Shown piece after piece: positions 8,156 through 15,950 of a DNA stretch of 64,000 nucleotides; positions within the stretch are counted from its first letter, which is position 1, and each line of letters starts with the position of its first letter. The position numbers and the translations under genes were made by a program. The DNA comes from CAZPRY01 sp964589175 (GTDB lineage: Bacteria; Fidelibacterota; UBA2242): positions 20,298-84,297 of the forward strand of contig CAZPRY010000016.1 of the NCBI GenBank assembly GCA_964589175.1, read 5' to 3'. The notes under the pieces were generated by a model. It did not search any database, had not been told where the DNA came from, and saw only the letters and a list, made by a program, of their open reading frames with translations.

Positions 8156-8641
8156 ATGGAAAATTCTATTAATCTAGCTAATGATAATGATGAGAAGGCG
8201 AAATTTGGTTATCAGATGGCCGTAAACATGGTTGGAATATTAGGCCAAGAAATTTATAGTAGGTTTAATGCAATGCTTACTGCAAACAGTATCATAATTG
8301 CAGCATATGTATTAATTTTTTCTGAAAATAACAACATGCCAGATTTTCTTAAAATCTTCTTACCAATTTTTGGAATTGTTCTTTGCTTTTTATGGTTTGT
8401 ATTTATTCACCATGGAATTTTTCGGCAAAGGCAATATCGAAATGAAGCTGAAAGATTAGAGGAAGTATATTTTAAATCCTCATTCATTTTGCTTCGTATT
8501 GATTATTCTGAAGATCCGTGTCTTCTAAAGTGTTTTAGATTCAAATTTACTTCTATATTTGTGGTATTTATTTTTATTGTTTTGCATTTGGCCATTCTGT
8601 TATATCTATGTCACAAAATCGTCTTTCTTACCATTTGTTGA
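8156..8641 (+). CDS. Small multi-pass membrane protein, unknown
   Basis: 161 aa with a helical N-terminus (about 1-40), a two-helix membrane hairpin (about 43-58 and 66-87), a charged segment RQRQYRNEAERLEEVY, and a final helix (about 130-155). The hairpin plus helical segment is reminiscent of two-TM effector proteins such as the SLATT type, but the similarity is only architectural. ATG follows AGGAG. AT-rich and last in the group starting at 6419, 76 bp after the DUF4145-like gene. No function is assigned. Confidence 0.7.
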   Translation: MENSINLANDNDEKAKFGYQMAVNMVGILGQEIYSRFNAMLTANSIIIAAYVLIFSENNNMPDFLKIFLPIFGIVLCFLWFVFIHHGIFRQRQYRNEAERLEEVYFKSSFILLRIDYSEDPCLLKCFRFKFTSIFVVFIFIVLHLAILLYLCHKIVFLTIC

Positions 8642-8813
8642 ATAATGGCTTATAACGAATCTGCTTTGCACCTATTCGCGTAGAGTCAGTGTACAAGCTG
8701 TAGTTGAACGAAGCCCCATATCTGGAAATTGCTGACAGCCTAAAACAAGTTCCGAAGGAATCCTCCATAGGAGTCTCAAACGGGAGCCCTTCGAACCTTC
8801 GTAACCTACGGGA

Positions 8814-8856
8814 CCATTCTACTATTTCCGTCTGATGCCAGACCTCTGATCGGCAG
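8814..8856 (+). repeat. 43-bp direct repeat flanking a toxin-antitoxin pair, left copy
   Basis: Matches 9789-9831 at 36 of 43 positions, with the core TTTCCGTCTGATGCC identical. The two copies bracket the antitoxin/toxin genes at 9093-9697, as expected for a cassette gained or moved by recombination between direct repeats. Confidence 0.65.
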
Positions 8857-9037
8857 TGTCCGAGATATTGGATCCGCGGGCGTACATTATCGGCTACGTT
8901 CAAAACACCGGCGCCGTGTGACATAGAGGCCTACAACTCCGGGCTTTTGAAGAATTTGTGAATTTGCTTTTCGTTTTTCATAGAATGTAATCCTTGCGCG
9001 GTTCACGCCTTGTCCGTCAGCAGTATAAAAGAATCTA

Positions 9038-9066
9038 TTGTGACGGACCATAATATGGTCTATATT
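9038..9066 (+). promoter_or_regulatory. Toxin-antitoxin promoter with operator in spacer
   Basis: TTGTGA (9038-9043), 17 bp, TATATT (9061-9066). The perfect palindrome GACCATAATATGGTC (9046-9060) fills the spacer. It lies 27 bp before the antitoxin start, the usual place for autorepression by a Phd/YefM-type antitoxin, alone or with its toxin. Confidence 0.65.
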
Positions 9067-9092
9067 TAGTCGGGTACTATGGAGATTGAAAA

Positions 9093-9377
9093 ATGAAAGC
9101 AAGTGAAGCCGTCAAACCTATCAGTTATCTGAAAGCCCACGCCTCGGAAATAATCAGAGATATTATCGATACGCATAAAACACTCGTGATTACTCAGAAC
9201 GGCGAGGCAAAAGCAATCCTCCAGGATATAAAAAAATATGAACAGACCCAGGATAGCCTGGCGCTATTAAAAATACTTGCCCTGAGTAATAAAAGTCTGA
9301 AAGATAAAGACTATAAATCCGCGGTGGAATCATTCACTTCTATTCGCGATCGAATCAATAAAAGCAATATCCGGTGA
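9093..9377 (+). CDS. Antitoxin, Phd/YefM family
   Basis: 94 aa. The N-terminal half shows the Phd/YefM fold: VKPISYLKAHASEIIRDI, then LVITQNGEAKAILQDIKKYEQ. This part binds DNA as a dimer; the C-terminal tail wraps the toxin. The next gene starts within the stop codon (GTGA overlap), the standard antitoxin-first order. A palindromic operator lies in its promoter. Acts in the cytoplasm, neutralising the RelE/ParE-type toxin and repressing the operon. Confidence 0.88.
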   Translation: MKASEAVKPISYLKAHASEIIRDIIDTHKTLVITQNGEAKAILQDIKKYEQTQDSLALLKILALSNKSLKDKDYKSAVESFTSIRDRINKSNIR

Positions 9378-9697
9378 GTTACACTGTTTATATTATATCC
9401 GATGCTGAAGAGGATATATTCCGTATCCATAGATATGCTGCGATTAACGATTCTGTTCAAAAAGCGGATATTTTACTCAAAAATATAGAAGAAAAAATAT
9501 CCAATTTATCCGGGATGGCGAATCGCGGCCATACACCGCCGGAATTGGAACAGATTGGGATTTACGAATATCGAGAGATACATTTTAAGCCCTATAGAAT
9601 AATCTATCAAATAATCGAGTCTGATGTTTTCATTCACTGTGTTTTGGATGGACGCCGAGATTTAGAGGATTTACTTCAGGAAAGGCTTTTGCGTTAA
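9374..9697 (+). CDS. Toxin, RelE/ParE superfamily
   Basis: 107 aa, GTG start overlapping the antitoxin stop. Family features: an N-terminal strand YTVYIISDAEEDI, helices, then IYEYREIHFKPYRIIYQIIESDVFIHCVLDGRRDLEDLL. The R-x-I-x-Y-x-I core followed by a short DGRRD segment is typical of ParE/RelE toxins. ParE-type members inhibit gyrase and RelE-type members cleave mRNA; the sequence alone does not settle which. Paired with the upstream Phd/YefM antitoxin. Confidence 0.87.
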   Translation: MSYTVYIISDAEEDIFRIHRYAAINDSVQKADILLKNIEEKISNLSGMANRGHTPPELEQIGIYEYREIHFKPYRIIYQIIESDVFIHCVLDGRRDLEDLLQERLLR

Positions 9698-9719
9698 TTC
9701 AAAGGCTGACCATCCGCTG

Positions 9720-9740
9720 CTTTCAGATTAAAAACAACAA
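9720..9740 (+). repeat. Short repeat after first toxin gene
   Basis: CTTTCAGATTAAAAACAACAA. It matches 10429-10449 at 18 of 21 positions; that copy is the same kind of distance (about 20 bp) after the second toxin gene. The shared trailing sequence suggests both pairs moved into, or were duplicated at, similar sites. Confidence 0.5.
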
Positions 9741-9788
9741 ATATTTGCCTTAAGCAGAGATTAACTTGATTGCATAAAGTCTTGAATT

Positions 9789-9831
9789 CCATCCTACTCT
9801 TTCCGTCTGATGCCGGATCTCCAATCGGCGG
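9789..9831 (+). repeat. 43-bp direct repeat, right copy
   Basis: Partner of 8814-8856 (36 of 43 identical). It lies between the two toxin-antitoxin pairs. Confidence 0.65.
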
Positions 9832-9858
9832 AGAACAGGTATAACCTAACTTGATCGG

Positions 9859-9890
9859 TTGACAATCGTGTGTATAATACTGTATATTAT
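9859..9890 (+). promoter_or_regulatory. Promoter/operator of second toxin-antitoxin pair
   Basis: TTGACA (9859-9864), 18 bp, TATATT (9883-9888). ATAATA and TATTAT (9874-9879 and 9885-9890) form an inverted repeat over the -10 element, a likely operator for the ribbon-helix-helix antitoxin encoded 23 bp downstream. Confidence 0.6.
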
Positions 9891-9912
9891 GATGTGACAT
9901 TTGGAGATAAAA

Positions 9913-10143
9913 ATGATTGAAAAACATACCCGAATTAACATTACTTTACCTGAAACGCTGGAAGAAGAACTTAGCGCGGTATCCCGGGAATTAAACCAAA
10001 AAAAAAGCCACATTATTGCCCGGGCACTCAATTTATATTTCGATGAACTGGATACTCTAATCGCGGATAATCGTTATAAGAAATATAAAGAAGGTAAATC
10101 AAAAACCTATACCCTATCTGATCTGGAAAAGGTAATCGGGTAG
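9913..10143 (+). CDS. Antitoxin, ribbon-helix-helix (CopG/RelB-like)
   Basis: 76 aa from the ATG six bases after GGAG; an upstream in-frame TTG at 9901 has no ribosome site. The N-terminus RINITLPETLEEELSAVSREL, followed by KSHIIARALNLYF, is a typical ribbon-helix-helix DNA-binding unit; the C-terminal tail (YKEGKSKTYTLSDLEKVIG) would bind the toxin. The toxin gene starts four bases after the stop. It probably represses its own promoter. Confidence 0.87.
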   Translation: MIEKHTRINITLPETLEEELSAVSRELNQKKSHIIARALNLYFDELDTLIADNRYKKYKEGKSKTYTLSDLEKVIG

Positions 10144-10147
10144 TATT

Positions 10148-10408
10148 TTGTATTCCGTTGAGTTTCTCAAAGAGGCCGTCGAAGAATTAAGTCATATAGA
10201 TCCAATCTGGCAAAAACGTATTCTGAATAAGATCAGGATTCTGGCTGCCGATCCCAAAAATCTTGCGAATAATATCAAGAAGCTCACAGGTAAATACCAT
10301 GAATATTACCGATTACGAGTTGGTGATTACCGGGTGATTTATAGCCTGGAAAATGAACGACTGGTTATATTAATTATCCGCATCGGACAAAGAAAAGCAA
10401 TATATTAA
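10148..10408 (+). CDS. Toxin, RelE family
   Basis: 86 aa from a TTG start. YSVEFLKEAVEELSHID, then IRILAADPKNLANNIKKLTG and YRLRVGDYRVIYSLENERLVILIIRIGQRKAIY: this is the classic RelE signature with the R-x-G-D-Y-R-V-I-Y block and C-terminal strand R-I-G-x-R. Family members cleave mRNA on the ribosome. It is directly preceded by its ribbon-helix-helix antitoxin. Confidence 0.9.
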   Translation: MYSVEFLKEAVEELSHIDPIWQKRILNKIRILAADPKNLANNIKKLTGKYHEYYRLRVGDYRVIYSLENERLVILIIRIGQRKAIY

Positions 10409-10428
10409 AGACCTATTGTTTCCCCGCA

Positions 10429-10449
10429 CTTTCAGATTAAGAACGGCAA
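10429..10449 (+). repeat. Short repeat after second toxin gene
   Basis: CTTTCAGATTAAGAACGGCAA, counterpart of 9720-9740. A tight hairpin ACGGCTT-TC-AAGCCGT follows at 10465-10480; it lacks a T-run, so I do not call it a terminator. Confidence 0.5.
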
Positions 10450-10529
10450 TCAATGTGAAACTCCACGGCTTTCAAGCCGTTGCTTTCTGTGAAGGCTGAG
10501 AAACGATTGAATACTCGAATTCGTCCGTT

Positions 10530-10551
10530 GGCGGACACCGGCTGTATCGCA
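10530..10551. promoter_or_regulatory. Candidate activator dyad upstream of sigma-54 promoter
   Basis: GGCGGACAC-CGG-CTGTATCGCA. The right half is identical to that at 173-182, and the left half keeps GCG-ACA of the inverted copy. It lies 51 bp before the TGGCAC of the promoter. Same order and spacing class as at 158-237. Confidence 0.5.
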
Positions 10552-10601
10552 ATCGGATAGCCGCGTCCCGGATCGCGGAGATCGCCCGGCGGGATCGCGT
10601 T

Positions 10602-10616
10602 TGGCACCCGACTTGC
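10602..10616 (+). promoter_or_regulatory. Sigma-54 promoter of the third FtsX permease
   Basis: TGGCACCCGACTTGC has both invariant doublets (GG, then GC 12 bp later) of a -24/-12 sigma-54 promoter. The expected start of transcription is near 10628, about 60 bases before the ATG at 10691. No sigma-54 activator gene is in the window. Confidence 0.7.
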
Positions 10617-10690
10617 CTTATAGACAGTATTGGAGGATGATTGGTTTTTAAAAAAAGTATGCCGAAATTTTCAATCATGACGGAGTGTCT

Positions 10691-13153
10691 ATGATCGGCC
10701 ACTATCTTAAAAGCGCAATCCGCAACCTCAGGAAACATACCTTCTTCTCTTTCATCAATATCGTCAGCCTGGCGATCGGAATCGCGGCTTTCATCCTGAT
10801 CCTCCTGTATGTCCGGTTCGAACACAGCTACGACCGCTTCCACACGAAAGCCGACCGCATCTGCCGCGTCACCCGGAAGTATGACAATCCCAACGGCTAC
10901 CAGCGCCATTTTGCGCGCACCCCCGAGACCTGGATCAACGAGTTGCCGGCCGAATTTCCGGAGATCGAAACGCTGATCCGTTTTCAACATACGGAAGACG
11001 CCGGAATCCGCATCGGCGATCATATTCTGCGCGACGATCACTGGTTCACCACCGATCCCGAAGTTTTCGATGTCTTCGATTTTCAGCTCACGGAAGGCGA
11101 CGCCTCCACGGCACTGCGGGAACCGCGTTCCGTGGTTCTCAGCGCAAGCATGGCTCGTAAATACTTCGGAGAACAAAATCCGATTGGCGAGGAGCTTCAG
11201 TTGATCGGCTGGGGGCCCAACCAGGATACCGGCTATAAAATAACCGGAATCATGAAGGATACACCGTCGAATTCTCATTTTCAGGTTCATTTCCTGTGCT
11301 CCTGGCGCACGCCGCAGGAAAGGCAGGGGTGGGCCTATGTTTACATCCTGCTGAAACCCGGCTTTGATCTTCCGGCCCTGGAGTCCAAACTTCCCGCTTT
11401 CATCGAAAAGCACGGCGGCGAAGAAAGCCGGCGCTATAGCAGCATGCCGCTTCAAAAATTAACGGATATTCACCTGCATTCGAATATCGATCGCGAACTG
11501 GAAGTCAACGGCGATATCCGCACTGTGCGCCTGTTTTCCCTGATCAGTTTTTTCATCCTTCTGATCGCGGCTTTTAATTTTATGAATTTATCAACCGCCC
11601 GATCGTTGAACCGGGCTCGCGAAATCGGCGTTCGCAAGGTGCTGGGTTCCAGCCGCAGGCAGTTGATTCGCTATTTTCTGAGCGAATCATTGCTTTACGT
11701 TCTGGTTGCGCTGGTCTTGAGTCTTACTCTCCTCGAATTTATTCTGCCCTGGTTCGGCTCGATGCTCGGCATTCAGATGAGTTTGAATTTCTTTCGGGAT
11801 TGGAATTTCCTGCTGCTTTGCCTCTGCGGTTCGATACTGCTGGGTATCTTCGCCGGTCTCTATCCGGCGCTCTATCTTTCCTCTTTTCGACCCGCGCAGG
11901 TGCTCGGCGGAAAATCGTTTAAAGTCTCGTCGGCCGGGAAATCCGGATCGGTTCTCGCGCGCCGGCTGCTGGTGATCCTGCAGTTCAGCATCTCCACCGG
12001 GCTCATCATCTGCACACTCATCAACTACCGGCAATTTCGCTTCCTGCAACATAAACATCTCGGCTTCAATACGGAACAAATCGTCGCGCTCCGTAATATC
12101 AGGCCCAATTTAAAGATCAAATACGGCGCCTTCCGAAATGCCGTTCTTGAAAAATCAGAGATTATCGATTTCACGGGAGTTATGGATGAACCCTCCAAAC
12201 CGGTTCTGGATGCCGGTTCGACAGTGGTCGAGGGCAGCAGCGACACTGAGAACGGCACAATCGTGTATATCCTCCCCTGCGATGAAAATTTTATCGATTT
12301 CATGAACATTTCGCAAGTCGCCGGGCATGACTTTTTCCCACGGAATTTAAGCGATCCCGAAAGGATGTATTTCCCAAACCTGGATGAAACCGTGGCTGCG
12401 ATTAATCAGACCGAGCGTGAGTATATTCTGAATGAACGGGCCCTCAGCGTTCTGGGCTTCAATTCTGCTGAGGAAGCTCTCGGCCGGCAAATTGAATGGG
12501 GAAACGCTCTCTTTCATCTGCAGAGAGGACCGATCGTCGGCGTCGTTCAGGATTTCCACTACTCCAGCCTGCACGATGAAATCAAGCCCATGCTGCTGAT
12601 CCATGAACCGTTTTTCATTTTCACCTACCTGATCAAGATTCGCGGCAGTGATGCCCGACTGGCGCTGCGACAGATTGAGGAAGCCTGGAAGGAAGTTTAT
12701 CCCGATCAGCCGTTCGAGTACTTTTTTCTCGATGATATGTTTGAGCAGCTTTATCGCGCCGAGGAGCTGCAGGGGAAAGTTATGCTCTTATTTTCCGCAC
12801 TGGCCATCTTCATCGCCTATCTCGGCCTGTTCGGGCTGACCGCGTTCAGCACTGAACAACGTAAAAAAGAAATCGGCATTCGCAAGGTCCTGGGCGCTTC
12901 AATTCCCAATCTGGCGAAAATACTCACGAAAGAGATCTTCATCAGTGTCATTCTCTCCGTTCTCATCGCCTCGCCTCTGGCGTGGTTGATCATGGAACGC
13001 TGGCTGCAGAACTTCGCCTACCACACCGGCATCGCCTGGTGGATATTCCCGCTGGCCGGCTGTCTGGCCCTGGCAATTGCGGCCGTTACGACCGGCTTCC
13101 AGGTCTTCCGGGCTGCTTCATCCAATCCGGTCGAGAGTTTGAAGTACGAGTAA
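10691..13153 (+). CDS. FtsX/MacB-type ABC transporter permease
   Basis: Third intact permease (820 aa), with the same two-half architecture: MIGHYLKSAIRNLRKHTFFS start and N-terminal helix, MacB-like periplasmic core, RAREIGVRKVLGSS near 308, a central helix near 420, a second core, and KKEIGIRKVLGAS near 725, ending NPVESLKYE. The ATG is preferred over a GTG two codons upstream because GGAG lies five bases before it and the N-termini of the paralogs then align exactly. It is separated from the other two permeases by the repeat-rich accessory island and has its own sigma-54 promoter. Cognate ATPase is not in the window. Confidence 0.9.
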   Translation: MIGHYLKSAIRNLRKHTFFSFINIVSLAIGIAAFILILLYVRFEHSYDRFHTKADRICRVTRKYDNPNGYQRHFARTPETWINELPAEFPEIETLIRFQHTEDAGIRIGDHILRDDHWFTTDPEVFDVFDFQLTEGDASTALREPRSVVLSASMARKYFGEQNPIGEELQLIGWGPNQDTGYKITGIMKDTPSNSHFQVHFLCSWRTPQERQGWAYVYILLKPGFDLPALESKLPAFIEKHGGEESRRYSSMPLQKLTDIHLHSNIDRELEVNGDIRTVRLFSLISFFILLIAAFNFMNLSTARSLNRAREIGVRKVLGSSRRQLIRYFLSESLLYVLVALVLSLTLLEFILPWFGSMLGIQMSLNFFRDWNFLLLCLCGSILLGIFAGLYPALYLSSFRPAQVLGGKSFKVSSAGKSGSVLARRLLVILQFSISTGLIICTLINYRQFRFLQHKHLGFNTEQIVALRNIRPNLKIKYGAFRNAVLEKSEIIDFTGVMDEPSKPVLDAGSTVVEGSSDTENGTIVYILPCDENFIDFMNISQVAGHDFFPRNLSDPERMYFPNLDETVAAINQTEREYILNERALSVLGFNSAEEALGRQIEWGNALFHLQRGPIVGVVQDFHYSSLHDEIKPMLLIHEPFFIFTYLIKIRGSDARLALRQIEEAWKEVYPDQPFEYFFLDDMFEQLYRAEELQGKVMLLFSALAIFIAYLGLFGLTAFSTEQRKKEIGIRKVLGASIPNLAKILTKEIFISVILSVLIASPLAWLIMERWLQNFAYHTGIAWWIFPLAGCLALAIAAVTTGFQVFRAASSNPVESLKYE

Positions 13154-13317
13154 AGCTCGTAAAATCCAGTAATAGATTACTATATCGCAATCCAGGCAAT
13201 CCGCCTGAATAAAATTTGGAGCGCAGTCATATTATTGCCGATAAGAGATTTCTTTCGCGCCAACGTTCTTCCCTCAGGTCTTGCATTCGAACAGTCGATA
13301 CTGTAAAATTGGGTGCA

Positions 13318-14112
13318 ATGAGAATTCGCCGTCGTATTCAGTTTATGAAACTTCTACCGTTATTCCTGGCGCTCGGCATCTCTCTTTCCCACACGACTTG
13401 CGCTCCGCCCCCGGCAGAACCTGAACCGGAGGCCGGAAAACCCGCCGCACCATCCGCCGGGCAACTGTATCAGCAGGCCGTAAATACCCAAAATCCTGAG
13501 GAAAAGATCGATCTGCTGAGCCGGGCAATCGAATCCAATCCCGCCTACGAAACCGCCTGGATGGAGCGTGGTAAAACCTATTCCGAACTGGGTGATTTCA
13601 AATCCGCTGTTGCGGATTTCAGCACCGTTTTGGCAAAAAATCCCGAATCGGCGGAAGCACTTTTCGAGCGGGCCCACAGCTTTCAAAATATGTTGTTCTG
13701 GCAAAAAGCGCTGGCCGATTATTCAAGCGCGATCGAGATCGATCCGCGAGGCGGGCTTTACGCCGCCCGAGCCGACTGCTACCTCGCTCATAAAGAATAC
13801 GCCAACGCAATTCCAGACTATACAAAGGCGATTGCAATGGATACTCAGAATGCCGAGTTATATACCAACCGCGGTGTCTGTTACCAAAAATTATCTGAAT
13901 ACGATAAGGCCATTGCCGATTACCAAAGAGCCAGCCGGCTGAAGCCTGAAGAGCCATCGCTCTATTACAACCTCGGATCGATCTACTGGGAGCTGGGTGA
14001 GTGGAGCAAAGTTCTCGGGGCCTGGCAAAAATGCCTCGATATTGACCCGGATTACGGAAATATCAAAATGTATTTGCCGACCGTCAGGAAGCGAGCTATC
14101 GGCAAGCATTAA
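13318..14112 (+). CDS. TPR-repeat lipoprotein
   Basis: 264 aa from the ATG at 13318. A basic N-terminus and hydrophobic stretch end in SHTTC followed by a Pro/Glu/Ala-rich linker, consistent with a lipoprotein though the residues before Cys are not ideal. About six tetratricopeptide repeats follow, e.g. AWMERGKTYSELGDFKSAVADF, ALFERAHSF, ELYTNRGVCYQKLSEYDKAI and SLYYNLGSIYWELGEW. Such proteins act as protein-interaction scaffolds in the envelope. A longer reading from 13216 lacks a signal sequence at its start. Possibly co-transcribed with the lipoprotein peptidase downstream. Confidence 0.8.
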   Translation: MRIRRRIQFMKLLPLFLALGISLSHTTCAPPPAEPEPEAGKPAAPSAGQLYQQAVNTQNPEEKIDLLSRAIESNPAYETAWMERGKTYSELGDFKSAVADFSTVLAKNPESAEALFERAHSFQNMLFWQKALADYSSAIEIDPRGGLYAARADCYLAHKEYANAIPDYTKAIAMDTQNAELYTNRGVCYQKLSEYDKAIADYQRASRLKPEEPSLYYNLGSIYWELGEWSKVLGAWQKCLDIDPDYGNIKMYLPTVRKRAIGKH

Positions 14113-14279
14113 AACTGTCCATTTTTGAAAATCTTCCTTTTTATTGGAGTATCATATCGGAATATCTTCATTATCCATTCACAATCACAATGTTTTTCCT
14201 TTTTATTTTTTTAAAATATAAAGATATTAATTTCCGATGCGAAGCCCTCGAAACGCTAAAATTTTCAAGGAGTGAAAGA

Positions 14280-15950
14280 ATGCACACCACATTGCAGATA
14301 AAAAGCATTTTGGGATTAATGATCGGAGTGATTACGATGAGCGTATTCATCAGTGCCTGCGGGCAAAAGGTGATCTCTCACAAAGCCCCGCGCGAATATG
14401 TCCGGGGTGAACTGGATAAATTGGCGCCGGTTGAAATGAAAGCCGATTTATCCCGGCTTTCGGAAAATGATCAGAAAGCGGTTGCACGGCTCATGGAAGC
14501 TGCGCGTATCATCGATGAGTTATTTCTGATCCAGGTTTCCCCGTCAAATCCGCAGATCCGGAGCGAACTTCAAAAGAGTCCGGCGAACGAAGATTATCTC
14601 AGTTTATTTAATATCATGTTCGGATCTTGGAATCGCATGGAAGACGAGAGACCGTTTATCAATAAAAAAGCAAAACCGGCCGGGGCGGGCTATTACCCGG
14701 AAGACATGACCAAGTCCGAATTTGAGACATTTCTCCAGGAGAATCCGGAACTGGCCGCCAAATTTCAGAATGAATTCACGGTGATCCGGCGCCGGGAAGG
14801 CAAATTAGTCGCCGTGCCGTACCACGAAGAATACGCCGATAAAGTCCGGATGATCAGCAAATTACTCGACGAGGCAGCTAAATTGACGGACGATACTTCG
14901 TTGAAGACCTTTCTGCAACTGCGCGCCCGTGATTTTCTGACCGATGATTTTTTTGAGAGCGATATGGCCTGGATGGATCTGACCGGCGATCTGGAAATCG
15001 TCATTGGTCCGTATGAAGTTTACGAAGATCAGTTGTATGGTTATAAAGCTGCCTATGAAGCCTTCATCTGCGTGGTCGATCATGCCGAAAGCCAGAAGTT
15101 GGAGAAGACCGTCGCGTACCTTAATGAAATGGAGAAAAATCTACCTATCGACGATAAATACAAGAACTTCAATCGTGGTACGTCCTCGCCCATCAAAGTC
15201 GTACAGGAAATATTTTCCGCCGGCGATACCAAGGCGGGCATCCAGACGACGGCCTTCAACCTTCCCAACGACGAACGCGTTCGGGAAGCCAAGGGCTCCA
15301 AGAAGGTTATGCTGAAAAACGTGGCCCAGGCCAAATATGAAAAATGCTGGATTCCGATTGTCAATACGATTTTAGCCGAGGAACCGCTGCAGAATGTGTC
15401 TTTCGAGGCTTACTTCAACCACGTCCTCCTGCATGAAATCAGTCACGGTCTCGGTCCCGGTATCATCACGCTGGAAAACGGAACTCAGACCACGGTCAGC
15501 CGCGAATTAAAAGAACTCTATCCGTTGATCGAGGAGTGCAAAGCCGATATTCTCGGAATGTACAATCTCCTTTTCCTGATTGACAAAGGTGTTTTCCCCG
15601 AGACTATGCGCAAATCAGCATTTGCCAGCTACCTGGGCGGAATGTTCCGTTCAATCCGCTTTGGTATCAATGAAGCCCATGGTGGGGGTGTGGCCGCGCA
15701 GTTCAACTACATGATAGAAAAAGGTGCCTTTATTGCCGATTCCGCCGACAAACTGTCATTGGATGAGGCCCGGTTAGAGGCCGCCATCCGCGATTTGTCT
15801 CGCGATGTGCTGATCATTGAAGCCCTGGGAGATTACTCTGCGGCAGAGGCCTTTGCTCAAAAATACGCGGTCATGACGCCGCTCATGGAGAGGATCGTCA
15901 ACAGTTTAATCCATGTTCCGATCGACATCAAGCCGATCTTTCCGATCTAA
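14280..15950 (+). CDS. M49-family (dipeptidyl-peptidase III-like) lipoprotein peptidase
   Basis: 556 aa from the ATG seven bases after AAGGAG. The N-terminus is a lipoprotein signal ending ISAC-G. The zinc site is HEISH (residues 385-389) followed by EECKAD (418-423), the M49 pair in which the second Glu-containing motif supplies the third ligand. Classical dipeptidyl-peptidase III has the six-residue HEXXGH; the five-residue form is a known variant, and as I recall a Caldithrix enzyme with HEISH has been described. The length fits bacterial M49 members. Predicted to release dipeptides from peptides at the envelope. A strong terminator follows at 16009. Confidence 0.8.
   Translation: MHTTLQIKSILGLMIGVITMSVFISACGQKVISHKAPREYVRGELDKLAPVEMKADLSRLSENDQKAVARLMEAARIIDELFLIQVSPSNPQIRSELQKSPANEDYLSLFNIMFGSWNRMEDERPFINKKAKPAGAGYYPEDMTKSEFETFLQENPELAAKFQNEFTVIRRREGKLVAVPYHEEYADKVRMISKLLDEAAKLTDDTSLKTFLQLRARDFLTDDFFESDMAWMDLTGDLEIVIGPYEVYEDQLYGYKAAYEAFICVVDHAESQKLEKTVAYLNEMEKNLPIDDKYKNFNRGTSSPIKVVQEIFSAGDTKAGIQTTAFNLPNDERVREAKGSKKVMLKNVAQAKYEKCWIPIVNTILAEEPLQNVSFEAYFNHVLLHEISHGLGPGIITLENGTQTTVSRELKELYPLIEECKADILGMYNLLFLIDKGVFPETMRKSAFASYLGGMFRSIRFGINEAHGGGVAAQFNYMIEKGAFIADSADKLSLDEARLEAAIRDLSRDVLIIEALGDYSAAEAFAQKYAVMTPLMERIVNSLIHVPIDIKPIFPI

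Larger units (their letters stand above)
8642..9092. other. Intergenic stretch before first toxin-antitoxin pair
   Basis: No gene seen. Contains one copy of a 43-bp direct repeat (8814-8856) whose partner lies just after the toxin gene, and at its right end the promoter/operator of the antitoxin. Confidence 0.5.

Noticed and set aside
9873..9878. TATAAT as the -10 box of the second toxin-antitoxin promoter
   Set aside because: Only eight bases from TTGACA, too close; TATATT at 9883 has an 18-bp spacer.
10465..10480. Tight hairpin ACGGCTT-TC-AAGCCGT as a terminator
   Set aside because: No T-run follows and the loop is only two bases.
10472..11455. Long minus-strand open frame
   Set aside because: Antisense shadow of the third FtsX permease; GC-rich genes here produce many such frames.
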